Below, in pieces: positions 4,883 through 5,400 of a DNA stretch of 5,400 bases. The stretch is from NCBI GenBank assembly GCA_002694065.1, contig NZKZ01000124.1, positions 4,871 through 10,270 of the forward strand, given 5' to 3'. A program made the position numbers and the translations under genes. The notes under the pieces were generated by a model. That model saw only the letters and a program-made list of their open reading frames with translations. It was not told where the DNA came from and made no database searches. The stretch is from Acidiferrobacter sp. (lineage in GTDB: Bacteria; Pseudomonadota; Gammaproteobacteria; Arenicellales; UBA868). Numbering within the stretch: the stretch's first letter is position 1; every line of letters starts with the position of its first letter.

Positions 4883-5400
4883 ATGCCACCCACTGCCCGC
4901 CGCAAAACGACATCGAAATCCAAAAGGAAGAAGCGTCCCCCTGCAGCGGCCCAACTCAGTACGCGCAAGCATGAGACGGTGCCGGTCTCCGCGTTTACCG
5001 AACGCTCCTACCTCAATTACTCGATGTACGTGGTGCTCGACAGAGCGCTGCCGAGCCTTGCCGATGGCCTGAAACCCGTGCAAAGACGGATTGTGTACGC
5101 CATGTCTGAGTTGGGCTTGGCGGCTTCATCTAAATATAAGAAGTCCGCGAGAACTGTCGGCGATGTGCTGGGCAAGTTTCATCCGCATGGGGACTCTGCC
5201 TGCTATGAGGCGATGGTGCTGATGGCGCAGCCGTTCAGTTTTCGTTACCCACTGGTAGACGGGCAGGGTAACTGGGGCTCCCAGGATGATCCACGGTCGT
5301 TTGCGGCGATGCGCTATACCGAAGCCCGGCTTTCCGGCTTTGCTGAGATGTTGTTGTCTGAACTGGGTCAGGGTACCGTGGATTGGGGCCTTAACTTTGA
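4883..5400 (+). CDS. parC: DNA topoisomerase IV subunit A, N-terminal fragment cut by the window edge
   Basis: ParC is the DNA-cleaving subunit of topoisomerase IV, which with ParE unlinks daughter chromosomes in an ATP-dependent reaction. The first 172 residues are in the window, in one open frame that runs off the right edge. From residue 37 it tracks E. coli ParC closely: FTERSYLNYSMYV (38-50), LKPVQRRIVYAMSELGL (63-79), KKSARTVGDVLGKFHPHGDS (86-105). The catalytic tyrosine is Tyr145 in AAMRYTE, equivalent to E. coli Tyr120. The quinolone-determining residues are Ser105 and Glu109 (E. coli Ser80 and Glu84), both the susceptible type. These motifs favour ParC over GyrA. Residues 1-30 form a basic extension, with nine Lys/Arg among residues 6-18, that is not in E. 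coli ParC. The ATG at 4883 has a weak AGG eight bases upstream (4873-4875). Confidence 0.96.
   Translation, partial: MPPTARRKTTSKSKRKKRPPAAAQLSTRKHETVPVSAFTERSYLNYSMYVVLDRALPSLADGLKPVQRRIVYAMSELGLAASSKYKKSARTVGDVLGKFHPHGDSACYEAMVLMAQPFSFRYPLVDGQGNWGSQDDPRSFAAMRYTEARLSGFAEMLLSELGQGTVDWGLNF

Overview
The window reads as ordinary chromosomal DNA from a gammaproteobacterium. The strongest clue is the right edge, which encodes the first 172 residues of a ParC very close to the E. coli type (KKSARTVGDVLGKFHPHGDS, then YEAMVLMAQPFS). The NudF-type ADP-ribose pyrophosphatase also resembles the E. coli enzyme, including the stretch LPFDPVRxEVVLIEQ. Base composition is moderately GC-rich by eye and looks uniform. 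I cannot name a genus. I see no tRNA, rRNA, CRISPR array, insertion sequence, prophage gene or toxin-antitoxin pair.

Layout from left to right. (1) Positions 1-83, minus strand: the first 27 codons of a MoeB/ThiF-family adenylyltransferase that continues off the left edge. (2) 166-627, minus: a GNAT acetyltransferase upstream of, and in the same direction as, the MoeB-like gene. (3) A 59-bp divergent spacer. (4) 687-1583 and 1600-2169, plus: a two-gene unit of a beta-hydroxyacid dehydrogenase (3-hydroxyisobutyrate dehydrogenase superfamily) and an isochorismatase-like cysteine hydrolase. (5) A convergent junction of 22 bp at 2170-2191. (6) 4806 down to 2192, minus: a tightly packed unit of Ala-tRNA(Pro) deacylase (ProXp-ala type), amidase-signature hydrolase and nudF. 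The first two genes overlap by 8 bp and the last two are 4 bp apart. (7) A 76-bp divergent spacer with a perfect TATAAT facing parC and an inverted repeat over it. (8) 4883 onward, plus: parC, running off the right edge.

How the genes may work together: the three-gene minus-strand unit combines tRNA proofreading, hydrolysis of an unidentified amide and clearance of ADP-ribose, so it looks like a quality-control or damage-clearance set rather than a pathway. The plus-strand pair may act on one small metabolite (a hydroxyacid or its semialdehyde, and an amide or ester), but neither substrate can be read from the sequence. MoeB-like proteins activate a sulfur-carrier protein by adenylation, for molybdopterin or thiamine synthesis.

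I did not find a convincing undescribed system. The points most worth a second look are the MoeB/ThiF start hidden at the edge, the deacylase-amidase-nudF operon beside parC, the dehydrogenase/isochorismatase pair, the inverted repeat over the parC -10 box, the lysine/arginine-rich ParC N-terminus, and a 9-bp tandem duplication at the deacylase/amidase overlap.
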